Source: Spirochaetia bacterium
GTDB lineage: Bacteria > Spirochaetota > Spirochaetia > Treponematales > Breznakiellaceae
Assembly (NCBI GenBank): GCA_026002265.1
Contig: BOBG01000009.1
Location: forward strand, 1 to 36,561
Direction: 5' to 3'
Length of the DNA stretch: 36,561 nt
A program made the position numbers and the translations under genes. The notes below the pieces were generated by a model, which saw only the letters and a program-made list of their open reading frames with translations, ran no database searches and was not told the DNA's origin. Shown here in pieces: positions 23,448 through 32,683 of this stretch (position 1 is the stretch's first letter; each line of letters begins with the position of its first letter).

Positions 23448-24134
23448 ATGAACGACAAACAAAGCGTTTTGGTGGTGGATGATGAGCCTAAAATCCTTGA
23501 ACTGGTAAAATCCTACCTTGAAATGAACGGCTACAAGGCCCTCTGCGCCAAAAACGGCAGAGAAGGCATGAATTTGTTTGAGCAAAACCCGGTTTCTTTG
23601 ATACTCCTTGACCTCATGCTGCCCGACTTTTCTGGGGAAGAATTCTGCAAAAAGGTGCGGCAGGTGTCGGATATTCCCATTATTATGATCACGGCAAAGG
23701 TTGAGGAAGAAAGCATTATCCACGGCCTCACTATCGGGGCGGACGATTATGTATGCAAGCCTTTCAGTCCCCGGCAGCTTATGGCCCGTGTCCAGGCGGC
23801 ATTGCGGCGGAGAGCAGGCGAGAGTACGAGGCAATTTCTGTCCTATGATGATTTAACCGTAGACACCGAAAAGCGGAGTGTCAGCAAAAACGGCAAGCCG
23901 CTGTCTCTCACCCGTGATGAATACAATATCCTTGCCTTGCTCATGTCCCGGCAGGCGAAAGTTTTTACCCGGGATGAGATTCTGGAAGCGATTAAGGGCG
24001 ATGACTTTGGAGGTTTTGACCGTTCTATCGACAGCCATATCAAGCGGCTCCGGGCGAAAATCGGAGATGACTCAAAGACCCCCCGGTATATTCTGACCGT
24101 CTATGGCATGGGGTATAGGATAGGCGAATCATGA
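23448..24134 (+). CDS. OmpR-family response regulator
   Basis: 228 aa. Receiver domain about residues 1-120: acidic pocket DDE, phosphorylated Asp in LLDLMLPD, Thr in MITAK and Lys in CKPFSP. Winged helix DNA-binding domain about 130-226 with YDDLTVD, LTRDEYNIL, FTRDEI, DRSIDSHIKRLRAK and VYGMGYRI. Little sequence separates the predicted -10 from the ATG and no ribosome binding site is seen, so the mRNA may be nearly leaderless. The operon partner is the kinase starting at 24131. Shared promoter boxes link it to the copper cluster at 6576-13018. Confidence 0.95.
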   Translation: MNDKQSVLVVDDEPKILELVKSYLEMNGYKALCAKNGREGMNLFEQNPVSLILLDLMLPDFSGEEFCKKVRQVSDIPIIMITAKVEEESIIHGLTIGADDYVCKPFSPRQLMARVQAALRRRAGESTRQFLSYDDLTVDTEKRSVSKNGKPLSLTRDEYNILALLMSRQAKVFTRDEILEAIKGDDFGGFDRSIDSHIKRLRAKIGDDSKTPRYILTVYGMGYRIGES

Positions 24135-25627
24135 AAAAAAGATTTACGATTAGCCTTCAAAACCGGCTGGCCCTGACCTACGCCCTTTTTATCAGCCTTG
24201 CGCTGGCGGCGTTGACTATCATCATCAATATTTTTACCGGTATTGTTTTTACATCGCTGGTGAAAACCAACATTGCCGGTAAAAGCGCCGAAATTGTCCG
24301 GGCAATCGGAGAACAATACAACCCCATGAGCCGGAGTTTTGACACCCTTACCCTTGAGGCGATGGGTATGTACTTTGTCCATGAGGGCTATATCGTAACC
24401 GTAGAAGATGAGGGGGGCAGCCTTGTGTGGGACGCCCGTTCCTGCGATATGCGAGAATGTACGATGGTAATAAATGATATTGCTGATCGCATGGAAGGAC
24501 GTTTCGGTTTTTCTGGCGGCGCACTGCGGAGAGACCAGTACCCGGTGCGTTTTTCCGGCAGAACCGTGGGAACCGTTAGTATTGAAACCTACGGCCCATT
24601 CTTTTACAGCGAAACAGAAAGTGCCTTTCTCTCTTCTATTAACCGGCTTTTGGTTATGGCTACGATTATTCTGACCTTTGCAAGTTTTATGGTTTCAATT
24701 GTTCTTTCCCGCGCCATTGCCCGACCTGTCAACAAGTCCGCCGAGGCTGCCCGGCAAATAGCGCAAGCCCATTCTGGAGGAACAAGCAGGAAGCCGGTTA
24801 TTCGGATTGATGATAACTATAAAACAAAAGAACTTGGAGAACTGGCTTTTTCAATCAACAGTCTGGCTGCCGAACTGGAAGAAGCTGAACGCCGGCAAAA
24901 ACAGTTGACCAGCGATATTGCCCATGAACTGCGTACCCCCCTTACCTGTTTACAGGGCGGCATTGAGGCCATGATAGACGGTGTGTATAAACCTGACAGG
25001 GAACATCTTGAAAGCTGCCTTGAGGAAACCATACGCCTTGCCGGTTTGGTTCGGGATTTGAATACCCTTAGTGCCTTGGAATGGGAAAATATTACGATCA
25101 ACAAAACTGAATTTGATCTTGGCTCGCTTTTACGCATAACCGCAGAACAATTCAAAGCCGCGGCCATTGAAAAGGGCATTGAAATAAAACTTGATCTTAT
25201 GGAAAGTCCGGTACACGCCGACTATGACCGGCTCAAGCAGGTTTTTATCAACCTGTTATCCAATGCCGTAAAATATACCGACCGGGGGAGTGTTACCGTT
25301 AGTATAAAGGAAAAAGGGGGGAAGTCTCCCCCCTGGCTACAGCCCACCTACGGCGGTCTTCCGCCACCCCTCTCTGCGGGGGACACCCCCGCAACGCCCC
25401 CGCCACCGATTTGGGAAGTTTCCATTGCCGATACAGGTATCGGCATACCGGAAACGGATTTGCCCCATGTCTTTGAACGTTTCTACCGTTCCGATAAATC
25501 CCGTAACCGCAGCACCGGTGGAGCGGGTATCGGGCTGGCTATAGCCGCTGCCATAGTTCACGCCCACAGCGGAGATATTCAAGCGGAGAGCGCCGAAACA
25601 GGAAGTGTTTTTAAAGTGGCGCTGTAA
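24131..25627 (+). CDS. Sensor histidine kinase with an in-frame palindromic insertion
   Basis: 498 aa. TM1 at about residues 12-34 (LALTYALFISLALAALTIII), an extracytoplasmic sensor region of about 135 residues, TM2 at about 180-200, a HAMP domain with ARPVNKSAEAARQIAQ, then the H-box SDIAHELRTPL, N-box FINLLSNAVKYT, G1 DTGIGI, F-box VFERFYRSD and G2 GGAGIGLAIA. Between N-box and G1 lies a Pro/Gly-rich stretch, about residues 396-428, encoded by the palindromic element copy C; normal kinases have only a short turn here. The sensor region has Cys-containing SCDMRECTM, which could bind metal. ATG 24131 overlaps the regulator stop as ATGA. Confidence 0.95.
   Translation: MKKRFTISLQNRLALTYALFISLALAALTIIINIFTGIVFTSLVKTNIAGKSAEIVRAIGEQYNPMSRSFDTLTLEAMGMYFVHEGYIVTVEDEGGSLVWDARSCDMRECTMVINDIADRMEGRFGFSGGALRRDQYPVRFSGRTVGTVSIETYGPFFYSETESAFLSSINRLLVMATIILTFASFMVSIVLSRAIARPVNKSAEAARQIAQAHSGGTSRKPVIRIDDNYKTKELGELAFSINSLAAELEEAERRQKQLTSDIAHELRTPLTCLQGGIEAMIDGVYKPDREHLESCLEETIRLAGLVRDLNTLSALEWENITINKTEFDLGSLLRITAEQFKAAAIEKGIEIKLDLMESPVHADYDRLKQVFINLLSNAVKYTDRGSVTVSIKEKGGKSPPWLQPTYGGLPPPLSAGDTPATPPPPIWEVSIADTGIGIPETDLPHVFERFYRSDKSRNRSTGGAGIGLAIAAAIVHAHSGDIQAESAETGSVFKVAL
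25315..25412 (+). repeat. GC-rich palindromic element, copy C (in the histidine kinase)
   Basis: It begins GGGGGGAAGTCTCCCCCC, then GGCGGTCTTCCGCC, then GCGGGGGACACCCCCGC: three successive near-perfect hairpins in the same order as copies A and B. Long stretches match copy A directly (GGGGGAAGTCTCCCCC, GGTCTTCCGC, CCCCCGCAACGCCCCC). The kinase reading frame is continuous through it. Confidence 0.88.
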
Positions 25628-25789
25628 CAGGCCAAACATCGGCATAGTCAAATTACAATTCCCAATTTTCGTTCTTTTTCCCTCATTATGCGGACTATAT
25701 AAAGGCAAGTAAAAAAAGTATTTTTTTAAAAAATGTCTGAAACAAATAATATATTTAGAACAATTATTTCATTATTATAGAATTTCCTC

Positions 25790-28186
25790 CTATTCCTTCA
25801 AAAAACCGTATTCATAAACCCTTGGTTTTATTTTTTCCGTCAAGGCGCGGAGTTTTTCGCGTAGAGTAGCGAGCAGATTGTTGTATGTTTCATCATTTGA
25901 GTTGGTGTTCATACGACCGCCTTCATCTCTGCCCTGGAAAAACTCCCGAATATCATAGAATGAAGCATTGACAGAGGCGGTTTTATTGTTTTTGATTTTT
26001 GCATGATAATATTTCCACAATTCGCATCCGGCATCAAATACTGCCTGTGCTTCTGCACTGAAAGAACATTCCTTTAGAAAATCACTCATAAAGTTTGATT
26101 CAAACTTTTCTTTTGCTCTAACTTCTTTTTCCGTGAAAGGTATCCAGTGATTTATACCGTCATGGGAGCTAATGCGGTTTTGCCCATGAAACAGCGTAAA
26201 TATTAAACAGTCACTTTGAAATTCGTTGTCGGTATTGTAACCCTCATTGGGATAATAAAACTGATCGCGGTCATTAAGCCATGTATGCTCAAAAACTTGA
26301 CGAATCGAAAAATAAATGGCAATTTCAATTAAATTCTTTTTACTAATTCCAAAATGAGAGCCGCCGCCTGTAGGTTTTGTTGTGCTTATCCAAAGTCCTT
26401 GATTATTCTGGAAGTCAATACCTTTGGAATTAAGAACACCTATTGGATCCTTAAAATTATCAACAAAACGTATCCAGTCGTTAATATAACGTTCGCCATT
26501 AAAAAAACGTTTAACACCGGTTTTTTCACCGCCGGTATCAAAAACATCAAATTGAATTGATTTTGGAAACTTATCATCTGTTATTTCCCAAATTCCAAAT
26601 CCAATAGGAAATGTACCGTGAACATTATCAAACGTGTTCGCTTTACATATAAATCCCTTTTTATACACGGCTGTAAAAAATTTTCGGAATTTCTGAAAGT
26701 TATATGAATTGACATATTTTAATGTTGCAAATACAGCCAAGTGAGAATCTGGAAGCAAATGATGGACCCGCGCCATAAATTGTGCAAAGAGTTCATGCGA
26801 TGCTTTACCCAAAGAATCTAAATATATATTGTGCGAAGTATGTGCGATAACAACGCCTTCCTTGTTAATGCCTTTACCGATTCCTGCACCGCTTTCCGCA
26901 TAGGGCGGATTGATATACACAATCAACTTCTTCCGCTTTTCCGGGTCGTCAATAATTTTTTTTAATTCTACCGGCAGTTTATCAAAACCGTCATTCAAGA
27001 AATCAAACTGAAAAACATGACTAGGTAGTAAGTTCAGGTTTTCATCAATATCAATAAGGCTCTGCATGGTTTCAACATTTCCTTCATCAATATCGGAAGC
27101 CCACACATTATATTCGTTTGTTAATCCTGCCAGCAAGTTGCCTGTGCCGGCCGCGCAGTCCCACACATAATATTTTTCTTGCCAGTCGCTGCCAAAAATT
27201 TCAGCCAGGTATTCCTTTGATTTATCAGCCCAAATCTTTGGCGTAAAAAACGAGCCTTTGACTTCCCGGATGTTTTCAGGTACTAACAGATCTCTGCGGT
27301 CAATTATATACTGCTGGTACACTTGAGCCGGAGGACGCCCGTATTTATTCCAGAAACGCTTGTACGCTTCACCCATATCAGTAAAACCAATATCAGATGA
27401 AAATAAACGACCACCAAAAACCGCCTGAAATTTATAATTATCATTTTTTAGAATAATTTTTAGTTTTTCTGTTATGGTATTTCCATCTAAACTCATAAGA
27501 TCAGCGCGGTAAAAATCGCAGTCCAAAACACCGGTTTGCTTGAAATCAATCCATTCCGTTTTTGATATATTGATAAAGGGTTTTACCTCCTTAATCCATT
27601 TGATAAAAATTTGTACAAAATTATCTTTTGTAATGGGGCTTTTAATTCCTGTGTTTCCGGCAATGCCGACATGCGTTTTAATGAATTCTTTTATTTCCCG
27701 GTCATCTGAACCGAAAGTATAAATAACGATATTTGCACCGATAAGGTTTTTTATTTTGAGAAGGGCCTTTTGAAAATCAGGGCTTTCGTGATTGCTGGGC
27801 GTTGTGTTCCAGTTAAAATCCGTTTCCGTGAATATTGGTAAAATAACATGAAAATCAACAAATGCAATCCGGGCTGTGTCAAAGCAGCCGATATACGGCG
27901 GGGCAAGGTATTCGCCTTTGTCATAAGTTTTCTTGCAGGTTATTATCAACTGAGTGAGCATTTCAAAAATATCATGGGTTTCTTTTTTTGCTTCCGCCCA
28001 AAGGTAATGCACAGACGCTCCAGGGCCGTCAAGTGCAAAAAGTTCTCTCCGGCTTTTTGGGTTGGTGATGATAAAGTCGATATTATCAATTTCCTGTTCC
28101 CAACTGAATTTTTTGCTGTCAAAATAGTCATCAAAGACAAGATTTTTAAGTTGATGCTCTTTTTGTACACCTGAATATTTGCTCAT
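25790..28186 (-). CDS. Type IIG restriction-modification enzyme, intact copy
   Basis: 798 aa, single-chain enzyme. N-terminal endonuclease about residues 30-75 with IDFIITNP and YLWAEAKK (PD-(D/E)xK type), a helical linker, methyltransferase core with SFFTPKIWADKS, VWDCAAGTGNLLAGL and NPPYAE, a target-recognition region about 440-690, and the C-terminal block HWIPFTEKEVRAKEKFES. The order nuclease-methylase-specificity is that of Eco57I/BpuSI-like enzymes, which cut outside their site and need SAM. It is the best template for the split left copy and differs from both left methyltransferases in the specificity region. AAAGGA precedes the ATG at 28186. It is followed by 160 bp without a gene. 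Confidence 0.9.
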   Translation of the reverse strand: MSKYSGVQKEHQLKNLVFDDYFDSKKFSWEQEIDNIDFIITNPKSRRELFALDGPGASVHYLWAEAKKETHDIFEMLTQLIITCKKTYDKGEYLAPPYIGCFDTARIAFVDFHVILPIFTETDFNWNTTPSNHESPDFQKALLKIKNLIGANIVIYTFGSDDREIKEFIKTHVGIAGNTGIKSPITKDNFVQIFIKWIKEVKPFINISKTEWIDFKQTGVLDCDFYRADLMSLDGNTITEKLKIILKNDNYKFQAVFGGRLFSSDIGFTDMGEAYKRFWNKYGRPPAQVYQQYIIDRRDLLVPENIREVKGSFFTPKIWADKSKEYLAEIFGSDWQEKYYVWDCAAGTGNLLAGLTNEYNVWASDIDEGNVETMQSLIDIDENLNLLPSHVFQFDFLNDGFDKLPVELKKIIDDPEKRKKLIVYINPPYAESGAGIGKGINKEGVVIAHTSHNIYLDSLGKASHELFAQFMARVHHLLPDSHLAVFATLKYVNSYNFQKFRKFFTAVYKKGFICKANTFDNVHGTFPIGFGIWEITDDKFPKSIQFDVFDTGGEKTGVKRFFNGERYINDWIRFVDNFKDPIGVLNSKGIDFQNNQGLWISTTKPTGGGSHFGISKKNLIEIAIYFSIRQVFEHTWLNDRDQFYYPNEGYNTDNEFQSDCLIFTLFHGQNRISSHDGINHWIPFTEKEVRAKEKFESNFMSDFLKECSFSAEAQAVFDAGCELWKYYHAKIKNNKTASVNASFYDIREFFQGRDEGGRMNTNSNDETYNNLLATLREKLRALTEKIKPRVYEYGFLKE

Positions 28187-28279
28187 ATTTCAGTCCTTTT
28201 ATTCCTATCTATAAAATGATAACAGCCGCCAAATTCAAATTTGCGCCCGTCTTCCTCGGTATGTATTTGTGCCTTTGGC

Positions 28280-28301
28280 GTATATTTTTTTATACACCAA
28301 G
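28280..28301 (-). promoter_or_regulatory. Conserved inverted-repeat element before the type IIG gene, right copy
   Basis: On the minus strand CTTGGTGTATAAAAAAA runs into TATAC, matching 14073-14094 in the left module, again between the 21-bp array and the restriction gene. GTATA/TATAC arms could form a small hairpin or contain a -10-like TATAAA. Confidence 0.55.
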
Positions 28302-28315
28302 TCTCTCTGTTATGC

Positions 28316-28560
28316 TCAGAACATCCTCCGACACTCTAAAAGAGTCCTTTGAGGTTCTTTGGGAGTATTCTTTGACTCTTGGAGAGTGTCTTTTGACTGA
28401 AAAAGCCTCGATTTTGACTCTCCGAGAGTGTCCATTGATTCAAAAAGAGTCGATTTTGACCCTCTAAAAGTATTTTTTGACTGAAAAAGACCCGATTTTG
28501 ACTCTCCGAGAGTATTCTTTGATTCTTTGAGGGTGTTCAAAGACCTCCGAAAAGTCTTAT
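28316..28560 (-). repeat. Degenerate 21-bp tandem array, right module
   Basis: About 11 units of 21 bp; the + strand consensus is near GACTCTCCGAGAGTNTTCTTT. The core ACTCTC-C-GAGAGT is a perfect inverted repeat in several units (28417, 28500). On the minus strand an ATG frame 28570-28316 reads a seven-residue repeat (KNTLGES, KSTLFES, KDTLQES). It is in the same frame as the preceding 165-aa gene, separated by its TGA stop and five codons. No ribosome binding site is visible. It has the same unit length and GAGAGT core as 13804-14062. Confidence 0.85.
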
Positions 28561-28585
28561 CCATTGTCATGGAGCGGACAGCGAT

Positions 28586-29083
28586 TCATTCCGTTTCCGT
28601 CTCGATGTCTGTTTCATCAGAGCCACGCTTGCGGCGGCCGCCGGGGAAGCGGGATTTCAGATTTTCATAAATGGCTTTTGCCCCGGGTACATCTTGTTTT
28701 GCTGCCCTCTGCACATTGTTGTAAAAAGCGAGAGCGGCGTGGAAGGCTTCGCTTCCGGCGATCATTACCGTGTCGTCCAGCGTCTCCTGTAATTGTCTCA
28801 CCTTGTTCTGTATGCCCCACAGCCCATGAGCGTCAGCAAAATCCACATCAAAAAGCGCCAAATCAAGATAACTTGGCGCTAACAGTGGGTTTTCGTGGAT
28901 AAATTCATGGCACTTTTCCACGAATGCCAGGCTCTTGTCCCCCATTTTAAGCAGGGAGTGCCGTTCCTGCGGGGTAAGGGCGATTGCGTACGGCTCTAGC
29001 AGGGTTTGTATGGTGGTAAGGGCATCGCTAATCTGCGTAATCACCTGCTCCGGTATTGCGGTATGATGTTTATTTTCCTTCAT
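28586..29083 (-). CDS. Conserved 165-aa protein of unknown function, right module copy
   Basis: A paralogue of 13268-13765. Shared stretches include IPEQVITQ, LTPQERHSLLKMGDKSLAFV, LDDTVMIAGSEAFHAALAFY and AAKQDVPGAKAIYENLKSRF, then a Lys/Arg patch and a Glu/Thr tail ending in the same ETE. Mostly helical, no signal peptide or membrane segment. AGGAG lies 6 nt before the ATG. Its repeated association with the array and a type IIG enzyme suggests that it belongs to the restriction module, as regulator or accessory factor; nothing in the sequence proves that. Confidence 0.87.
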   Translation of the reverse strand: MKENKHHTAIPEQVITQISDALTTIQTLLEPYAIALTPQERHSLLKMGDKSLAFVEKCHEFIHENPLLAPSYLDLALFDVDFADAHGLWGIQNKVRQLQETLDDTVMIAGSEAFHAALAFYNNVQRAAKQDVPGAKAIYENLKSRFPGGRRKRGSDETDIETETE

Positions 29084-29230
29084 AGATAACTCCTATAAAT
29101 AAATTTTAGGTTAGTCTACCATAAAAAAACGCTTTAGGCAATAGGTGTATGATAAAAAGGTTTGAGGACAAATTTCCAGCACAATGGATGGTGCCGAGCG
29201 ACAGCAAATTTGGGGGTAAAAAAAGCTATA

Positions 29231-29941
29231 CTATTCTTCTGAAAGTAAAAAGGTGCTTGAAAAGTCCATAAAAAAATGCAACGCCATGCCCGGAATTAAA
29301 CTGTCTGAAACCAGGAACAAACACATGAGAGCTGCCCCCGTTATCCCGGTATGTATAACCCCTTGTACTCCTTGGTAGAAGTGAGCGGTTCCGAACAGCA
29401 CACTGGGAATCAAAACAATAAGATATACCGGAATGCCGGGGAATACTGCGTGCAAAAAGAACATAAAACATCCCCGGTAAATCATTTCTTCGCATATACC
29501 GGCGCTGAGGGCGACAAAAGAGAACACCAGCTTTTCTTTTTTGGTTCGCGGGATCACCATGTCTATTCCGCCGCTGGCTGCAATTTGTTTTTTTGCCTCT
29601 TCCCGGTATTTTGTGCTTGTAAGGGACACAATAAGAATGTACAAAAAATACGCGGCCGCTACTCCGCACACAACGAGGGTGATAACGGTAAACCAAATAT
29701 TATAATGAAAGCGTATCGGCCGGATTCCGATGACTTCAGGGCTTTTTCCCGCAACAAAGCAGGTAATGAAAATAGTTATCCCCGCGCCCCAGAGAAATGC
29801 CATTGATTGAACATAACGCTTGCACCGCATTTTTTCCGTGAAAACGACATCTTTTTCTTTAGGTTTTTTCTTTTCTATCAGGGCATCTATTGGCGGTACT
29901 AGGACGAATACCAGTAATATAGCCAAAAACATAAGGTACAT
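29231..29941 (-). CDS. CPBP-family intramembrane metalloprotease
   Basis: 236 aa with six or more hydrophobic helices. The family motifs are present in order: EEMIYRG (EExxxR, about residues 150-156), FGTAHFYQG (FxxxH, about 186-194) and HFFMD (about 221-225). These residues bind the zinc ion or activate water in CAAX/CPBP (Abi) proteases. Relatives process prenylated proteins or peptides or give bacteriocin self-immunity; the substrate here is unknown. GGAA precedes the ATG at 29941. It stands alone just outside the restriction island. Confidence 0.88.
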   Translation of the reverse strand: MYLMFLAILLVFVLVPPIDALIEKKKPKEKDVVFTEKMRCKRYVQSMAFLWGAGITIFITCFVAGKSPEVIGIRPIRFHYNIWFTVITLVVCGVAAAYFLYILIVSLTSTKYREEAKKQIAASGGIDMVIPRTKKEKLVFSFVALSAGICEEMIYRGCFMFFLHAVFPGIPVYLIVLIPSVLFGTAHFYQGVQGVIHTGITGAALMCLFLVSDSLIPGMALHFFMDFSSTFLLSEE

Positions 29942-30216
29942 TGCAATTCCTTCACAAAATGTAAATTTTGCTTATATATTATTGTATTCATATTATTTTG
30001 TCAACGTGGTAATTCGCGTTCATTCGCGGATAATGCGTAAGGTGAATTAATAACAAGAGCGGAGGGCTTGCATAAAAAAATCAAACTTGCTATATTTATG
30101 CTCTTATTGCCTGTAGCGTAGAACCAAAGCTTCGCTTCCTTTCGTCTGTGTTATATGCGTGTAAGGCATCGTTGATCTCCTTATATTGCCCCTCTTGTTG
30201 TGTCAAGACGGAACCA

Positions 30217-32013
30217 TCACCCTTCAATTTTAAATACCGCAACAGTATTTTTGACACCTATAACGTTTGTGATGTTCTTTTGAAGTATGCCCATCGAATC
30301 CGCTACCAGGTTATCCGCCTTTGCGGTTGCCGAAGCAATGACAAGCGATGAATCCATAACCTTGCCGGTAATAGCAGAGAGTTTTTCCATCTCATTATGG
30401 ATAATTCCGTTTTCGGTGATGATTTTCTGGGAATTATCATAGATATTTTTGCTGATGGACTTAAGGTTTTCAAGGCCCTTCACAATCCCGGCTGCGTTTG
30501 CCGCCTGCTTGCCGGTTTCTTCAAACATATCCTGCTCATTCGCCGTTACTATTTTTACAGCGGCAATAATTGTATCGAATGATACATTTACCGTGCCGGT
30601 CGTATTAACCGCCTGTTCGATAAAAGTCTTGAGGTGCTTCATATTCTCGGTGATGATAACCGACTGCTTGCCCGCATCTTCCGCGAGTTTCCGTATCTCG
30701 TCCGCGACCACCGCAAAACCGCTGCCCGCCGCGCCGGCGTGAGCCGCTTCGATTGCCGCATTCATTGCCAAAAGATTGGTTTGACTCGCTATGACGCGGA
30801 TAACTTGATTCGCCTCAAATACGTTATTCGACTGGTTTGACAGCAGTTCAACCGTTTCTTTCAAGGTAAGCAGGTTATGGCGTCCAGTCTCGACATCCGC
30901 GTTCAGTTCGCCGTATCTCGCGGTATTAGCCGCCGCCTTTTCAGAGATAAGCCGAATCTCATTCATCATTGCTTCTATAGTCACGGAATTCCTGTTGATG
31001 TTCTCTACCTGGGTATTAATCGCTTCATTTTGGAGATTAAGGGTCTGACTTATGGCAGCAAGGCTCGAGGAGGTCTGACGCGCGCTTCCGTTCTGTTCGA
31101 TTGCCGTATCTTTAATCGTTTTGGCTCTTTCAGTAATTTCCATGACCGCGGATTTTACCTTTTCCATCATAAGATTCAGCGCGGTAGTATCGCTTTCCGC
31201 CTGCCCCATACCGGAGCGTATTTTACCTATCATATCACGCAGGGATTCGAGAAATACATTGATGCTTTTTGAAACAGCCCCTAATTCCCCTTCGGTGCCG
31301 GATATGGTTTTGGTCAAATCGAAATCCATCTCCCGTACACCGGTGATTAATCTCTGTAAATCCCGGACCGTTCCTCTGCCGAAAATAAAAATCAGGAAGA
31401 GGATGACCATGTATGACGCCGCAAGAATGATGTAGATGGTACGAGCTACCTTGTGATTATCAATGTCCACGGTAAGCTGATTAGCCCATATATAGCCTAT
31501 AACCGCGCCGTTCCGAATAATGGGAACCATAGCATTCATAATATTGCCCCGAACCATAATCCCCTGTACGGCCATTTCCTGTCCGCTGCTCATTACAGTA
31601 CGCCCCGCATGAGTTGCGTCTATGGCTTTACCCACGGATTGCCGGTTTTCAGACTCCGGCCCGTATGTGAGTATGGCGTCCAGGTCCCGGGAATAATAAC
31701 CTACCCCAAGACCAGGATAAGCCTCGGCAATCTTTTCGGTAACGTTCCGCAGCTCCTGATTAAGCACCCGTATCTTTTCCTCTTTGGAAGCATTCTCCAT
31801 ATTCTGCTGCCTGAGTATATCGTCGTAAGTCCCTTCCAAAGAGTAATCCAAAACTCGCGCGAATCCGAATAGTTTATCCTTTATTTCGCTCAGCATGAGC
31901 GTGTTGGTTATATGTCCCATCATATACCAAGTGATAATACAAGGTCCTCCCATAAGAAGGAGAAGAATAAGGATAATTTTACTCTTGAGAGTAAAGAATG
32001 GCCGTTTTGACAT
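30217..32013 (-). CDS. Methyl-accepting chemotaxis protein, full length
   Basis: 598 aa. TM1 about residues 12-32 ([19 protein letters not shown]), a periplasmic sensor of single-Cache type ([17 protein letters not shown] and IGYIWANQL fit the strands of this fold), TM2 about 193-212, a HAMP domain, and a long signalling helix bundle. The hairpin tip is about residues 420-455 with [18 protein letters not shown] and [14 protein letters not shown]. Both methylation-type helices are present, and no CheR-docking pentapeptide is seen. It is likely to sense small organic acids or amino acids, as Cache receptors do; the ligand is not predictable. Confidence 0.95.
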   Translation of the reverse strand: MSKRPFFTLKSKIILILLLLMGGPCIITWYMMGHITNTLMLSEIKDKLFGFARVLDYSLEGTYDDILRQQNMENASKEEKIRVLNQELRNVTEKIAEAYPGLGVGYYSRDLDAILTYGPESENRQSVGKAIDATHAGRTVMSSGQEMAVQGIMVRGNIMNAMVPIIRNGAVIGYIWANQLTVDIDNHKVARTIYIILAASYMVILFLIFIFGRGTVRDLQRLITGVREMDFDLTKTISGTEGELGAVSKSINVFLESLRDMIGKIRSGMGQAESDTTALNLMMEKVKSAVMEITERAKTIKDTAIEQNGSARQTSSSLAAISQTLNLQNEAINTQVENINRNSVTIEAMMNEIRLISEKAAANTARYGELNADVETGRHNLLTLKETVELLSNQSNNVFEANQVIRVIASQTNLLAMNAAIEAAHAGAAGSGFAVVADEIRKLAEDAGKQSVIITENMKHLKTFIEQAVNTTGTVNVSFDTIIAAVKIVTANEQDMFEETGKQAANAAGIVKGLENLKSISKNIYDNSQKIITENGIIHNEMEKLSAITGKVMDSSLVIASATAKADNLVADSMGILQKNITNVIGVKNTVAVFKIEG

Positions 32014-32230
32014 ATCAGCTACCTAATCCTAAAGGCTTGGGCTTATCTCGATTATTCGAGGCAACTTTTCCTACTTCTGGCCGCTTCCGCGGATTTACCA
32101 GGTTCTTTCACTCGTTCCATTACGAGCCAGCGCTTTCCTGTCCATAGGCGTTAATTCCTGCCGTTGCAGCAGTACTCTTTTTCCATACGCTCTCATTTAC
32201 GCCGGTTCTTTAGTCGCCGTTTATGTGGCA

Positions 32231-32683
32231 TTAAGCGTCTTTGTCATAATCTATCACCTCCGCAGGGGTATTAATGATCTCAGTTTCAATGATTGTCTTG
32301 TGCTTTACAATATGCTGGAAGTTAAGGCTGACAATGTAGTCAAGACTGTGGACCATAACGACGGCAATATGCAGGGCATCTGTTGAAAAACGCTCAGGAA
32401 TCACCCCTTCGGCAACATACACATCAGCAAGCCGTTTTGTTTCGGCGCTTGCCGGAAGCACCTTAACGCGGTGATCCGTCATGAATGACTTCATTTTCTC
32501 CAGCTTCTCCGTATCCCTTGTGTCTTCCAGTTCCCGAAGCACGTATTCAGACGTGAACGGCTCAAACCTACCTGCTTTTACCTCGTCAAAGAGCCGCAAT
32601 GTATCAGCCTTGTACTGAGGGGAGTCATTGGCAAAAGGGAAATTGAACATTGTAGTTTTTAAATAGATTTTCGGGGTTCTCAT
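32231..32683 (-). CDS. PIN-like domain protein with an altered active site
   Basis: 150 aa. It begins RTPKIYLKTTMFNFPFAND, clearly related to small PIN proteins that normally read IYLDTSVFN, but the first catalytic Asp is Lys here. Other expected residues remain: ELED (about residues 48-51), FSTDALHIA (second acidic group) and SLNFQHIVKHK near the end. The protein may be an inactive or RNA-binding relative of VapC-type ribonucleases. ATG 32683 follows AGGAGAGG; the frame's start at 32737 is upstream of this. No antitoxin gene is visible next to it. Confidence 0.75.
   Translation of the reverse strand: MRTPKIYLKTTMFNFPFANDSPQYKADTLRLFDEVKAGRFEPFTSEYVLRELEDTRDTEKLEKMKSFMTDHRVKVLPASAETKRLADVYVAEGVIPERFSTDALHIAVVMVHSLDYIVSLNFQHIVKHKTIIETEIINTPAEVIDYDKDA

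Noticed and set aside
25790..28186. BREX PglX or type I HsdM
   Set aside because: No brx or pgl genes and no HsdR/HsdS are nearby. The N-terminal EAK nuclease-like core fused to a methyltransferase fits type IIG.
32014..32230. Possible remnant of a mobile element between the chemoreceptor and the PIN gene
   Set aside because: Moderate GC and some short reading frames, but no recognisable transposase, intron or RNA structure.
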